Assembly (NCBI GenBank): GCA_964613675.1
Contig: CAZTIH010000069.1
Span: forward strand, 1 to 13,447
Source: DAIUCA01 sp964613675
GTDB lineage: Bacteria; Pseudomonadota; Gammaproteobacteria; Competibacterales; Competibacteraceae
Reading direction: 5' to 3'
Length of the DNA stretch: 13,447 nucleotides
A model generated the notes under the pieces. The model was not told where the DNA came from, made no database searches, and was given only the letters and a program-made list of their open reading frames with translations. Below are positions 6,879 through 13,447 of the stretch, piece after piece. Position numbers and translations under genes: made by a program. Within the stretch, counting starts at the first letter, position 1, and each line of letters starts with the position of its first letter.

Positions 6879-6887
6879 GATCGCGAT

Positions 6888-9725
6888 TTATTCGCCCATC
6901 GCTTCTTTGATGAGCTGTTTTTGTTCAGCGACATGGGTGCTGTGATACCCCGTCGCAACCGATGCCGACGCGGCCCGTCCCGCGTAATACACTTTTTGGC
7001 CGCCCAAAGGCGCTTCTAATTCGTGAACGATCTGGAACCAGGCCCCTTGATTGCGCGGCTCGTCCTGACACCAAACGATGTCGCGTGCATTGGGATATTT
7101 CTGCAATTCCGCTTCGTAGAGGGCTTTCGGGAACGGATACAGTCGCTCAATCCGCACAATCGCCACCTCATTTTTTGCGTGCGCCCGTCGTTCAGCAAGC
7201 AGGTCGTAGTACACCTTGCCCGTCGTAAATACGATCCGCGTCACTTTGCTCGGATCGTGTTCGTCGATTTCGGGGAGGATGGGCATAAATTTCCCGTCTT
7301 GCAGGTCTTCAAGCTGGTTAACAGCCAACGGATGCCGCAACAAGCTCTTCGGACTCATCACCACCAGCGGTTTGCGGAAGGGTTGCAAAATCTGTTGACG
7401 CAACATGTGGAAACACTGCGCGGGCGTGGTGGGAACGACAACCTGCATGTTTTCATCGGCGCACAGTTGCAAGTACCGCTCTAAACGCGCCGACGAATGC
7501 TCAGGGCCTTGTCCCTCAAACCCGTGAGGCAACAACAGAACTAAGCTGCACAACCGTCCCCATTTCACTTCGCCCGACGCAATAAATTGGTCGATCACCA
7601 CCTGTGCACCATTGGCAAAGTCGCCAAATTGGCCTTCCCAAATGACCAGCGAGTTGGGGTCGGCGGTGGCAAACCCGTATTCAAAGCCCATCACGGCCTC
7701 TTCCGACAAAATCGAGTCGATGACAGTGAAACGGGTAGCGTCGTTGGAGAAATGCTTTAACGGCGTGTAGCTGCTGCCGTCTTTGAGGTTGTGCAACACA
7801 GCATGACGATGGAAAAAGGTGCCGCGTCCGCAGTCTTGTCCCGAAATCCGCACTTTGTAGTCATCTTTCAACAAACCCGCATAGGCCAAATTTTCGGCGA
7901 ATCCCCAGTCGATGGGCAACGCGCCTGCCGCCATTTTGCGACGGTCGTCCATGATTTTGGCCACCCGAGGATGTAACTCAAATCCCTCGGGAAGTTCGAG
8001 CATTTTGGCCGCGAGCGTTTGAACGGTGGGAATATCAATTCCCGTGGCGACGGGCAAATTCCAATCCGCTTTGCCGCTCAAACGGGCCCAATCCGTACTG
8101 TAGGCGCTGGGGTTGTTCACCAACGGTCGCGACACCGTATGACCCGCTTCGAGTTCGTTGCGATACGCGCTCTGCATGGCGGGCAAATCTTCGGCAGAAA
8201 TCACGCTCTCATGGGCCAATTTCTCGGCGTACAAGACGGCGGTCGTGCGATGGGCACGGATGCTTTTGTACATCATGGGCTGGGTGGCGGCCGGTTCATC
8301 GGCTTCGTTATGCCCTAAACGGCGGTAGCACACTAAGTCGATCACGACATCTTTTTTGAACTCGGTGCGGTAGTCCATAGCGAGTTTGGTGACAAATAAC
8401 ACTGCCTCCGGGTCATCGCTGTTCACATGGAAAATCGGCGACTGAATCATTTTGGCGACATCGGTGCAGTACTGGGCCGTGCGTGCATCCAGGGGATTGC
8501 TGGTGGTGAACCCAATCTGGTTGTTGACCACGATGTGCACCGTCCCGCCAGTGCGATAGCCCCGCACCTGTGAAAACTGCATGGTCTCCATCACCACTCC
8601 CTGTCCCGCAAACGCCGCATCGCCGTGAATCAGCACCGGGACGACTACTTCATTTTTTACATCGCCGCCCAAGCCATCGACACACTGACGGCGTTCCATC
8701 CGCGCCCGCACCGACCCCTCGACGACCGGATTGACGATTTCCAAATGGGAGGGATTGAAGGCGAGGGCCAGGTGAACCACGCCCCCGGGGGTCTCGACAT
8801 CGGACGAAAACCCTTGGTGATACTTCACATCGCCCGCACTATTTTCGAGCAATTTGCGTTTGCCTTCAAACTCTTCAAACAAATCGGCCGGTCGTTTACC
8901 GAGGATGTTCACCAACACATTAAGCCGTCCCCGATGGGCCATACCGATCACGACTTCTTTAGCCCCATTTTCGCCGGCGCGTTGAATGAGCGCATCCATC
9001 AGCGGAATCAGACTGTCGCCACCTTCCAACGAGAAGCGTTTTTGGCCGACAAAACGGGTGTGCAGATATTTTTCTAAACCCTCTGCCGCGACGATTTGGC
9101 GCAAAAGATCGCGTTTTTGTTCTGCCGTTAACGCTAATTTGCCTCGGGCCTCTTCGATGTGCTTCTGCAACCACCGTTTTTCTTCGGTTTTGGTGATGTG
9201 CATGTATTCGGCACCTACATTCCCCGTGTAGGTTTCGCGCAGCATCGCCAAAATCTCGCGCAGGGGCAGGCGATCCGCCGTTAATCCATACAGTGTACCG
9301 GCATTAAATACCGTATCCATATCGACTTCAGACAGGCCGTGAAAGGTAGGTTCGAGATCTTCGACGACGGGGCGATCTCGCAGATGAATGGGATCGAGAT
9401 CGGCGGCTTGGTGACCGCGAGTGCGATAGGCGTTAATCAACCGCAAAACCGCAGCTTGTTTTTCAATCGCGACCGGATCGAGTTCGGCGACGGATTTTTG
9501 AATGACGGTGACGGGTTGGCGCGCCTGCCGAGCAAACGATTCGCGGATGGGCGTGTGAGCTACATCGCGACCGCCCCCAGCGTTCTGCATTTGCTCGAAG
9601 TATTGCCGCCAATTGGGGCCAACTGCCTCGGGATCGCTGAGATATTTTTCGTAGATTTCTTCGAGGAAGTCGGCATTACCGCCGTACAGCGACGAGGCGA
9701 GGCGTTGGTTTTCCACTAGACTCAT
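6888..9725 (-). CDS. sucA: 2-oxoglutarate dehydrogenase E1 component
   Basis: Role: the thiamine-diphosphate enzyme that decarboxylates 2-oxoglutarate and succinylates the lipoyl arm of SucB, the committed step of the oxidative TCA arm. Seen: 945 residues, close to the usual 930-950. The N-terminal E2-binding segment holds SLYGGNADFLEEIYEKYL (12-29). Further on come GMAHRGRLNVLVNILGK (261-277), YHQGFSSD (302-309) and FNPSHLEIV (323-331). The ThDP/Mg site holds HGDAAFAGQGVVMET (367-381) and NNQIGFTTS (401-409), followed by YRRLGHNEADEPAATQP. The C-terminal transketolase-type domain holds SEEAVMGFEYG, WEGQFGDFANGAQ and LPHGFEGQGPEHSSAR. Start: ATG at 9725 with GGAG 11 nt upstream. It is the first gene of its cluster, reading away from aceB across a 537-nt control region. 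No stop or frame lesion is seen. Confidence 0.98.
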   Translation of the reverse strand: MSLVENQRLASSLYGGNADFLEEIYEKYLSDPEAVGPNWRQYFEQMQNAGGGRDVAHTPIRESFARQARQPVTVIQKSVAELDPVAIEKQAAVLRLINAYRTRGHQAADLDPIHLRDRPVVEDLEPTFHGLSEVDMDTVFNAGTLYGLTADRLPLREILAMLRETYTGNVGAEYMHITKTEEKRWLQKHIEEARGKLALTAEQKRDLLRQIVAAEGLEKYLHTRFVGQKRFSLEGGDSLIPLMDALIQRAGENGAKEVVIGMAHRGRLNVLVNILGKRPADLFEEFEGKRKLLENSAGDVKYHQGFSSDVETPGGVVHLALAFNPSHLEIVNPVVEGSVRARMERRQCVDGLGGDVKNEVVVPVLIHGDAAFAGQGVVMETMQFSQVRGYRTGGTVHIVVNNQIGFTTSNPLDARTAQYCTDVAKMIQSPIFHVNSDDPEAVLFVTKLAMDYRTEFKKDVVIDLVCYRRLGHNEADEPAATQPMMYKSIRAHRTTAVLYAEKLAHESVISAEDLPAMQSAYRNELEAGHTVSRPLVNNPSAYSTDWARLSGKADWNLPVATGIDIPTVQTLAAKMLELPEGFELHPRVAKIMDDRRKMAAGALPIDWGFAENLAYAGLLKDDYKVRISGQDCGRGTFFHRHAVLHNLKDGSSYTPLKHFSNDATRFTVIDSILSEEAVMGFEYGFATADPNSLVIWEGQFGDFANGAQVVIDQFIASGEVKWGRLCSLVLLLPHGFEGQGPEHSSARLERYLQLCADENMQVVVPTTPAQCFHMLRQQILQPFRKPLVVMSPKSLLRHPLAVNQLEDLQDGKFMPILPEIDEHDPSKVTRIVFTTGKVYYDLLAERRAHAKNEVAIVRIERLYPFPKALYEAELQKYPNARDIVWCQDEPRNQGAWFQIVHELEAPLGGQKVYYAGRAASASVATGYHSTHVAEQKQLIKEAMGE

Positions 9726-9892
9726 GGGTGGTCGGACTCCGCAGGGTGGGTGAAATGGCCGTTAATCAGCGCAATTTTTGTGGGGGGCGATTTTAGGAGT
9801 CCATCACATTTATTGCCAGAGACACTCCATCGGTTGCGGGTGAAAAATGCGAACACGACGGCCTCAGAAAAGCCACGTATTTGGTAAATCTT

Positions 9893-9907
9893 TTTCACGA
9901 TGTGAAA
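9893..9907. promoter_or_regulatory. palindromic operator-like site TTTCAC-GAT-GTGAAA
   Basis: A perfect 6-bp inverted repeat with a 3-nt spacer, in the AT-rich middle of the sucA-aceB region, 168 nt before sucA. The same half-site recurs singly elsewhere in the region. It looks like the binding site of a dimeric regulator; which one cannot be told from sequence. Confidence 0.4.
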
Positions 9908-10145
9908 TTATGGATTGAAAATAAAGTTTTTAGCCCGCGATACGGGGTTTAGATTTCCGACGACAACGGAATTTAGCGTGCTAGACGGCTTTATGTCGGG
10001 AGAAAATTTCCCCTTAAGCACAGCAAGGGCTTGACTTTTGATGACGACATTATTTCGTGCGGCTACTCGATAAAATTGACAATCTCCTTGTTTTATCACC
10101 GTAAAAATCCAATTTCACCGTTCGGCGTCCCCAAAAGCGTGCTCA

Positions 10146-10182
10146 TTGCACTGCAAAATTGACTTGTGAAATGTTGCACTGC
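10146..10182 (+). promoter_or_regulatory. repeated TTGCACTGC box at the aceB promoter
   Basis: TTGCACTGC occurs at 10146-10154 and exactly again at 10174-10182, 28 nt apart and so nearly on the same face of the helix. The upstream copy extends to the perfect palindrome TTGCA-C-TGCAA (10146-10156) just before the -35. The downstream copy lies inside the promoter spacer. The position suggests repression of aceBA by one factor bound at both sites. Confidence 0.45.
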
Positions 10183-10192
10183 CCCCTAATAT
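10164..10192 (+). promoter_or_regulatory. sigma-70-type promoter for aceBA
   Basis: The -35 TTGTGA (10164-10169), a 17-nt spacer and the -10 TAATAT (10187-10192) fit the housekeeping consensus well. Initiation would fall near 10199, leaving about 64 nt of leader before the aceB start. That leader can fold CATTGCGT (10213-10220) with ACGGAATG (10229-10236), one mismatch, just upstream of the ribosome site. Confidence 0.55.
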
Positions 10193-10262
10193 CGCAAGCG
10201 TTTTCCAATACGCATTGCGTTTCACAATACGGAATGCTTTTCCTACCCATGAGGAGCTGCGA

Positions 10263-11840
10263 ATGACCAGCGAAATTGCCGGCTTGACGATCACGGGGCC
10301 GATGAATGACGCCTACGCCACGGTACTCACCCCAGCGGCGCTCACATTTTTGGCCGAACTCCATCGCGAATTTAACGGGCAACGTTTAGCGTTGTTACAA
10401 GCGCGGCAAGTCGAACAGGTCGCCATCAGTCAGGGGAAAACGCTCGATTTTTTGCCCGAAACTGCCGACATTCGCGCCGGAGATTGGACGGTTGCCCCCA
10501 TTCCCGAAGCCCTTCTCGATCGTCGGGTCGAAATCACCGGGCCGGTCGATCGCAAAATGATCATCAATGCCCTTAATTCGGGGGCCAAAGTGTTCATGGC
10601 CGATTTTGAGGACGCGACCAGCCCCACATGGGACGCCCTCGTCGAAGGTCAGATGAATGTGCGCGATGCCATTCAAGGCACGATTGACTACACCGCGCCC
10701 GATGGCCGTCAGTACAAAGTGAACGAAAATCCCGCCACCCTTTTAGTTCGGCCACGAGGCTGGCATCTCCCCGAAAAACATGTTCTCGTCGATGGAGAAC
10801 CGATGTCGGGGTCGTTATTCGATTTTGGGCTGTATTTTTTCCACAACGGCCAACATCCCAAGGGACGGTTTTTCTATATTCCTAAGCTCGAGCATTATTT
10901 AGAAGCGCGTTTGTGGAACGAGGTATTTAATTTCGCCCAAGACAAAATCGGGGTTCCGCGGGGGTCGATTAAAGCCACGATTCTGATCGAGACCATTCAC
11001 GCCGCTTTCCAGATGGATGAGATTCTGTACGAATTGCGCGACCACATCGTGGGACTTAATTGTGGCCGTTGGGACTACATTTTTAGCTTCATCAAAAAAC
11101 ATCACGCACGTCCCGAATTCGTCCTGCCCGACCGCACCCAAGTGACCATGACGACCCACTTTTTGCGCAGCTACTCCCAACGGTTGATTCAGACCTGTCA
11201 CCGTCGCAAAGCCTATGCAATGGGCGGTATGGCGGCACAGATCCCCATTAAGCACGATGCCGACGCCAATGAAGCGGCGATGCAGAAGGTGCGGGCCGAC
11301 AAGCAACGGGAAGCGGGGGACGGTCACGATGGGACTTGGGTTGCGCATCCGGGCTTAGTGCCGATTGCCATTGAAGCCTTTGATGCCCACATGCCGAATC
11401 TGAATCAACTCGAAAAGTTGCGCGAAGATGTGAAAGTGACCGCTGCGGATCTGCTTCAGGTTGCACAGGGCACCATCACCGAGGGCGGTTTGCGCAATAA
11501 CATCAATGTGGCGGTGCAGTACACCGAAGCGTGGTTGGGCGGTTTGGGCTGCGTTCCCCTTCACAACTTGATGGAAGACGCCGCTACAGCAGAAATTTCT
11601 CGGGCACAGTTGTGGCAGTGGATTCGTCACAACGCCCAGCTCGACGACGGACGCGCCATTACGGCGGAACTGTTTCGCGATTATCTGAAAGTCGAAATGG
11701 ATCTGATTCGTCAGCAACTCGGCAACGAACGGTTTGAGCAGGGTCACTTTGTACGGGCGGCCCAGCTCATCGACCAACTTTCCACGGCGGAACACTTCGC
11801 CGACTTCCTCACCTCGGTCGCTTACGACGACCTCGCGTAA
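10263..11840 (+). CDS. aceB: malate synthase A
   Basis: Role: condenses glyoxylate with acetyl-CoA to malate, the second step of the glyoxylate shunt. Seen: 525 residues, within the usual range for the A isoform. ITGPVDRKMIINALNSGAKV (91-110) and MADFEDATSPTW (112-123) lead into LVRPRGWHL (161-169), which holds the active-site Arg. Then come the metal ligand region ILIETIHAAFQMDEI (240-254) and GLNCGRWDYIFSFIK (264-278). MEDAATAEISRAQLWQW (437-453) holds the catalytic Asp. Start choice: ATG at 10263 has GAGGAG 6 nt upstream and gives MTSEIAGLTITGPM. An in-frame TTG at 10215 would add 16 residues unlike the family and without a ribosome site. It is followed 25 nt later by aceA and is almost certainly cotranscribed with it. 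Confidence 0.97.
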   Translation: MTSEIAGLTITGPMNDAYATVLTPAALTFLAELHREFNGQRLALLQARQVEQVAISQGKTLDFLPETADIRAGDWTVAPIPEALLDRRVEITGPVDRKMIINALNSGAKVFMADFEDATSPTWDALVEGQMNVRDAIQGTIDYTAPDGRQYKVNENPATLLVRPRGWHLPEKHVLVDGEPMSGSLFDFGLYFFHNGQHPKGRFFYIPKLEHYLEARLWNEVFNFAQDKIGVPRGSIKATILIETIHAAFQMDEILYELRDHIVGLNCGRWDYIFSFIKKHHARPEFVLPDRTQVTMTTHFLRSYSQRLIQTCHRRKAYAMGGMAAQIPIKHDADANEAAMQKVRADKQREAGDGHDGTWVAHPGLVPIAIEAFDAHMPNLNQLEKLREDVKVTAADLLQVAQGTITEGGLRNNINVAVQYTEAWLGGLGCVPLHNLMEDAATAEISRAQLWQWIRHNAQLDDGRAITAELFRDYLKVEMDLIRQQLGNERFEQGHFVRAAQLIDQLSTAEHFADFLTSVAYDDLA

Positions 11841-11865
11841 CTTTAGCGTCATTTAGGAGCGCTCT

Positions 11866-13155
11866 ATGCCTCATTTAACCGCAGAACAACTCCAACAAGA
11901 TTGGCAGACCAACCCCCGTTGGGCGGGCATCACCCGTCCGTACAGTGCTGAAGAAGTCGTGCGCTTGCGCGGTTCGTTGCCCATTGAATACTCGATTGCC
12001 CAGTACGGCGCCCAAAAGCTTTGGACCCTGATGACCACTCAACCCTACGTAAATGCCTTGGGGGCGTTGACGGGTAACCAGGCCATGCAACAGGTCAAAG
12101 CGGGGTTGAAGGCGATTTATTTATCGGGCTGGCAGGTCGCGGGTGATGCGAACTTGGCGGCGGAAATGTACCCCGACCAATCGCTCTATCCGGCCAACTC
12201 GGTACCGATGGTGGTGCGTCGCATCAACAACACCTTCCAGCGTTGCGATCAAATCCAGGTTTCGGAAGGTAAGCGCTCGGGCGATGAGGGGTATATCGAC
12301 TTTTTTGCCCCCATCATGGCCGATGCCGAAGCGGGTTTTGGCGGGGTGTTGAATGCGTTTGAGCTGATGAAGGGGATGGTCGAAGCGGGGGCCGCTGGTG
12401 TTCACTTTGAAGATCAATTGGCCAGCGTGAAAAAGTGCGGTCACATGGGGGGCAAGGTGTTAGTTCCTACCCGTGAAGCGGTTGCCAAACTCGTTGCGGC
12501 CCGTTTAGCAACGGATGTGATGGGGGTTCCGACGATCATCGTCGCCCGTACCGATGCCGAAGCTGCCGATCTGTTGACCTCGGATGTGGACGAGAACGAT
12601 AAGGCGTTCTGCACGGGTGAACGGACCTTAGAAGGGTTTTACCGTACCAAGCCGGGGTTGGATCAGGCCATCAGCCGCGGATTAGCCTATGCGCCGTACG
12701 CAGATTTAGTGTGGTGCGAGACGGGCAAGCCCGATTTGGACTATGCGCGCAAGTTTGCGGAAGCGATGCACGCCAAGTTCCCGGGCAAGATGTTGGCCTA
12801 TAACTGTTCGCCGTCGTTCAACTGGAAAAAGAATCTGGATGACGCGACGATTGCGAAATTCCAGAACGAGCTGGGCGCAATGGGGTACAAATTCCAGTTC
12901 ATCACGTTGGCGGGGTTCCACAGCCTGAACTACGGCATGTTCAATTTGGCCTACGGGTATGCGCGTGAACAGATGAAGGCGTTTGTTGAACTTCAGGAAG
13001 CGGAGTTTGCGGCGGCGGATCGGGGCTTTACGGCGGTGAAGCATCAGCGCGAGGTAGGGACGGGTTACTTCGACGCCGTGACCCAGGTCATCGAAGGGGG
13101 CAAATCCTCGACGACCGCCTTAACGGGTTCGACGGAAGAAGAACAGTTCCACTAA
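11866..13155 (+). CDS. aceA: isocitrate lyase
   Basis: Role: cleaves isocitrate to succinate and glyoxylate, diverting carbon from the two decarboxylating TCA steps. Seen: 429 residues, close to the 434 of the enterobacterial enzyme. SGWQVAGDAN (87-96), NTFQRCDQIQ (122-131) and MADAEAGFGG (151-160, metal site) are present. The catalytic signature is KKCGH (189-193) with Cys191. NCSPSFNWKKNL (313-324) forms the substrate pocket. The tail TALTGSTEEEQFH contains the conserved C-terminal lid sequence. All active-site motifs are intact. An AGGAG ribosome site lies 6 nt before ATG 11866. It forms a two-gene operon with aceB. Only about 20 nt separate its stop from the right end of a tnpB element on the opposite strand, so any native terminator has been displaced or is supplied by the element's hairpin. 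Confidence 0.98.
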   Translation: MPHLTAEQLQQDWQTNPRWAGITRPYSAEEVVRLRGSLPIEYSIAQYGAQKLWTLMTTQPYVNALGALTGNQAMQQVKAGLKAIYLSGWQVAGDANLAAEMYPDQSLYPANSVPMVVRRINNTFQRCDQIQVSEGKRSGDEGYIDFFAPIMADAEAGFGGVLNAFELMKGMVEAGAAGVHFEDQLASVKKCGHMGGKVLVPTREAVAKLVAARLATDVMGVPTIIVARTDAEAADLLTSDVDENDKAFCTGERTLEGFYRTKPGLDQAISRGLAYAPYADLVWCETGKPDLDYARKFAEAMHAKFPGKMLAYNCSPSFNWKKNLDDATIAKFQNELGAMGYKFQFITLAGFHSLNYGMFNLAYGYAREQMKAFVELQEAEFAAADRGFTAVKHQREVGTGYFDAVTQVIEGGKSSTTALTGSTEEEQFH

Positions 13156-13176
13156 TCGAGAGCTACACCGCCTGTC

Positions 13177-13209
13177 TTGACATCCTCCCCGCCCTGAAGG
13201 ACGGGGATT
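13177..13209 (-). repeat. right end of an IS200/IS605-type element with hairpin
   Basis: On the minus strand CCCCGTCC-TTCA-GGGCGGGG forms an 8-bp stem with one G-U pair, followed by AGGATGTCAA. This hairpin plus GGATGTCAA end is familiar from tnpB-carrying elements and starts 10 nt after the tnpB stop at 13220. The element boundary is inferred to be near 13176. For TnpB systems this region forms the 3' part of the guide (omega) RNA. Confidence 0.75.
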
Positions 13210-13219
13210 TCGGCGTTGT

Positions 13220-13447
13220 TTAAGCTGTACTTGCGGACTTTGCCAAAACCGTTCGGCGGGTTCCTGTTGCCGACGGCACCACTTCACCGTTCGCTTGGCA
13301 GGCTAACTGGGCCTGTCCCACCCTTAACACATTCGAGGCCCCGACAAAATCGGCGTTCTCCTTGAATCCGCATTCAGTACAAGAAAAGTGTGATTGCGTC
13401 TTGCGATTCTCTGCCGAGATATGTCCACATTCAGGACAGGTTCGACT
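13220..13447 (-). CDS. tnpB: TnpB (IS200/IS605 OrfB) RNA-guided nuclease, C-terminal part
   Basis: Seen: 75 codons open from the window edge, ending in TAA at 13220-13222. The segment begins SRTCPECGHISAENRKTQSH and continues FSCTECGFKENADFVGASNV. It carries the C-terminal zinc ribbon CPxC-(17)-CxxC and the final catalytic Asp of the RuvC fold in NADFVGASN (normally NADxNAAxN). Known: TnpB proteins are RNA-guided nucleases, ancestors of Cas12, that keep IS200/IS605 elements in place using an RNA from the element's right end. Odd: the usual NADxNAA reads NADFVGA, a tolerated-looking variation. The tail after the motif (VLRVGQAQLACQ to AKSASTA) is ordinary for the family. Whether the nuclease is complete, and whether tnpA is present, lies outside the window. 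Confidence 0.92.
   Translation of the reverse strand, partial: SRTCPECGHISAENRKTQSHFSCTECGFKENADFVGASNVLRVGQAQLACQANGEVVPSATGTRRTVLAKSASTA

Larger units (their letters stand above)
9726..10262. promoter_or_regulatory. divergent control region between sucA and aceB
   Basis: 537 nt without a credible gene, noticeably richer in A and T than the flanking coding DNA. It holds a good aceB promoter (10164-10192) and a repeated TTGCACTGC box. The palindrome TTTCACGATGTGAAA lies at 9893-9907. Seven copies in all of the hexamer GTGAAA or its complement TTTCAC occur, at 9750, 9840, 9893, 9902, 10113, 10166 and 10220. I could not pick a convincing promoter for sucA. A perfect TTGACA at 10076 has no -10 partner. 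Confidence 0.7.

Noticed and set aside
7023..9077. Long plus-strand frames opposite sucA (for example 7023-7484 and 8625-9077)
   Set aside because: Antisense shadows of a highly conserved gene; they lack ribosome sites and protein-like motifs.
9908..10099. 63-codon minus-strand frame in the sucA-aceB gap
   Set aside because: GTG start without ribosome site, no recognisable domain, and it overlaps the motif-rich AT-rich control DNA.
10076..10104. Perfect TTGACA at 10076-10081 as an aceB or antisense promoter
   Set aside because: No acceptable -10 hexamer 16-18 nt downstream (CCGTAA at 17 nt).
10215..10262. Upstream TTG start that would extend AceB by 16 residues
   Set aside because: No ribosome site, residues unlike malate synthase, and it would start inside the leader hairpin; ATG 10263 has GAGGAG.
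1..13447. CRISPR array, tRNA, rRNA, toxin-antitoxin or prophage genes
   Set aside because: No regularly spaced repeats, no cloverleaf-like or rRNA-like stretches and no such protein motifs were seen on either strand.

Overview
The window looks like a chromosomal segment of a salt-tolerant bacterium of the Pseudomonadota, probably gammaproteobacterial. This is an inference from gene content and protein style: an NAGGN osmolyte gene trio, a sucA-sucB-lpd cluster, and a malate synthase A / isocitrate lyase pair. It comes from a draft assembly, with two 10-N gaps inside genes. No species is claimed.

Layout. (1) Positions 1-3890, minus strand: an osmolyte operon for N-acetylglutaminylglutamine amide (NAGGN). 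In transcription order it holds asnO (asparagine-synthetase-like amidotransferase), ngg (GNAT acetyltransferase fused to an ATP-grasp ligase) and the start of an M42-family peptidase cut by the window edge. Both complete members are broken as written. asnO has a frameshift exactly before its ATP-binding SGGVDS loop, and ngg has an in-frame TAG early in its ATP-grasp half. Between ngg and the peptidase lies a 32-nt remnant of an IS200/IS605-type right end and a tiny ORF. (2) Positions 3891-4165: a non-coding stretch with a long-loop GC-rich inverted repeat and a weak promoter candidate. (3) Positions 4166-9725, minus strand: sucA-sucB-lpd, the complete 2-oxoglutarate dehydrogenase complex (E1, E2, E3). 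Each intercistronic gap (84 and 83 nt) carries a stable hairpin. sucB is interrupted by an assembly gap in its linker. (4) Positions 9726-10262: a 537-nt divergent control region, AT-richer than the genes, with a good aceB promoter, a repeated TTGCACTGC box and seven GTGAAA/TTTCAC hexamers. (5) Positions 10263-13155, plus strand: aceB and aceA, the whole glyoxylate shunt. (6) Positions 13177-13447, minus strand: the 3' end of an IS200/IS605-family tnpB with its right-end hairpin, inserted about 20 nt past aceA.

How the genes work together. The 2-oxoglutarate dehydrogenase complex carries the decarboxylating arm of the TCA cycle, and AceA/AceB bypass that arm to conserve carbon on acetate or fatty acids. 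Placing them back to back across one control region would allow reciprocal control. The neighbouring NAGGN trio draws on glutamate/glutamine, which derive from 2-oxoglutarate. I found no clearly new multi-gene system. The items most worth checking are the two lesions in the NAGGN operon, the shared right-end sequence at both ends of the window, and the motif-rich divergent promoter.
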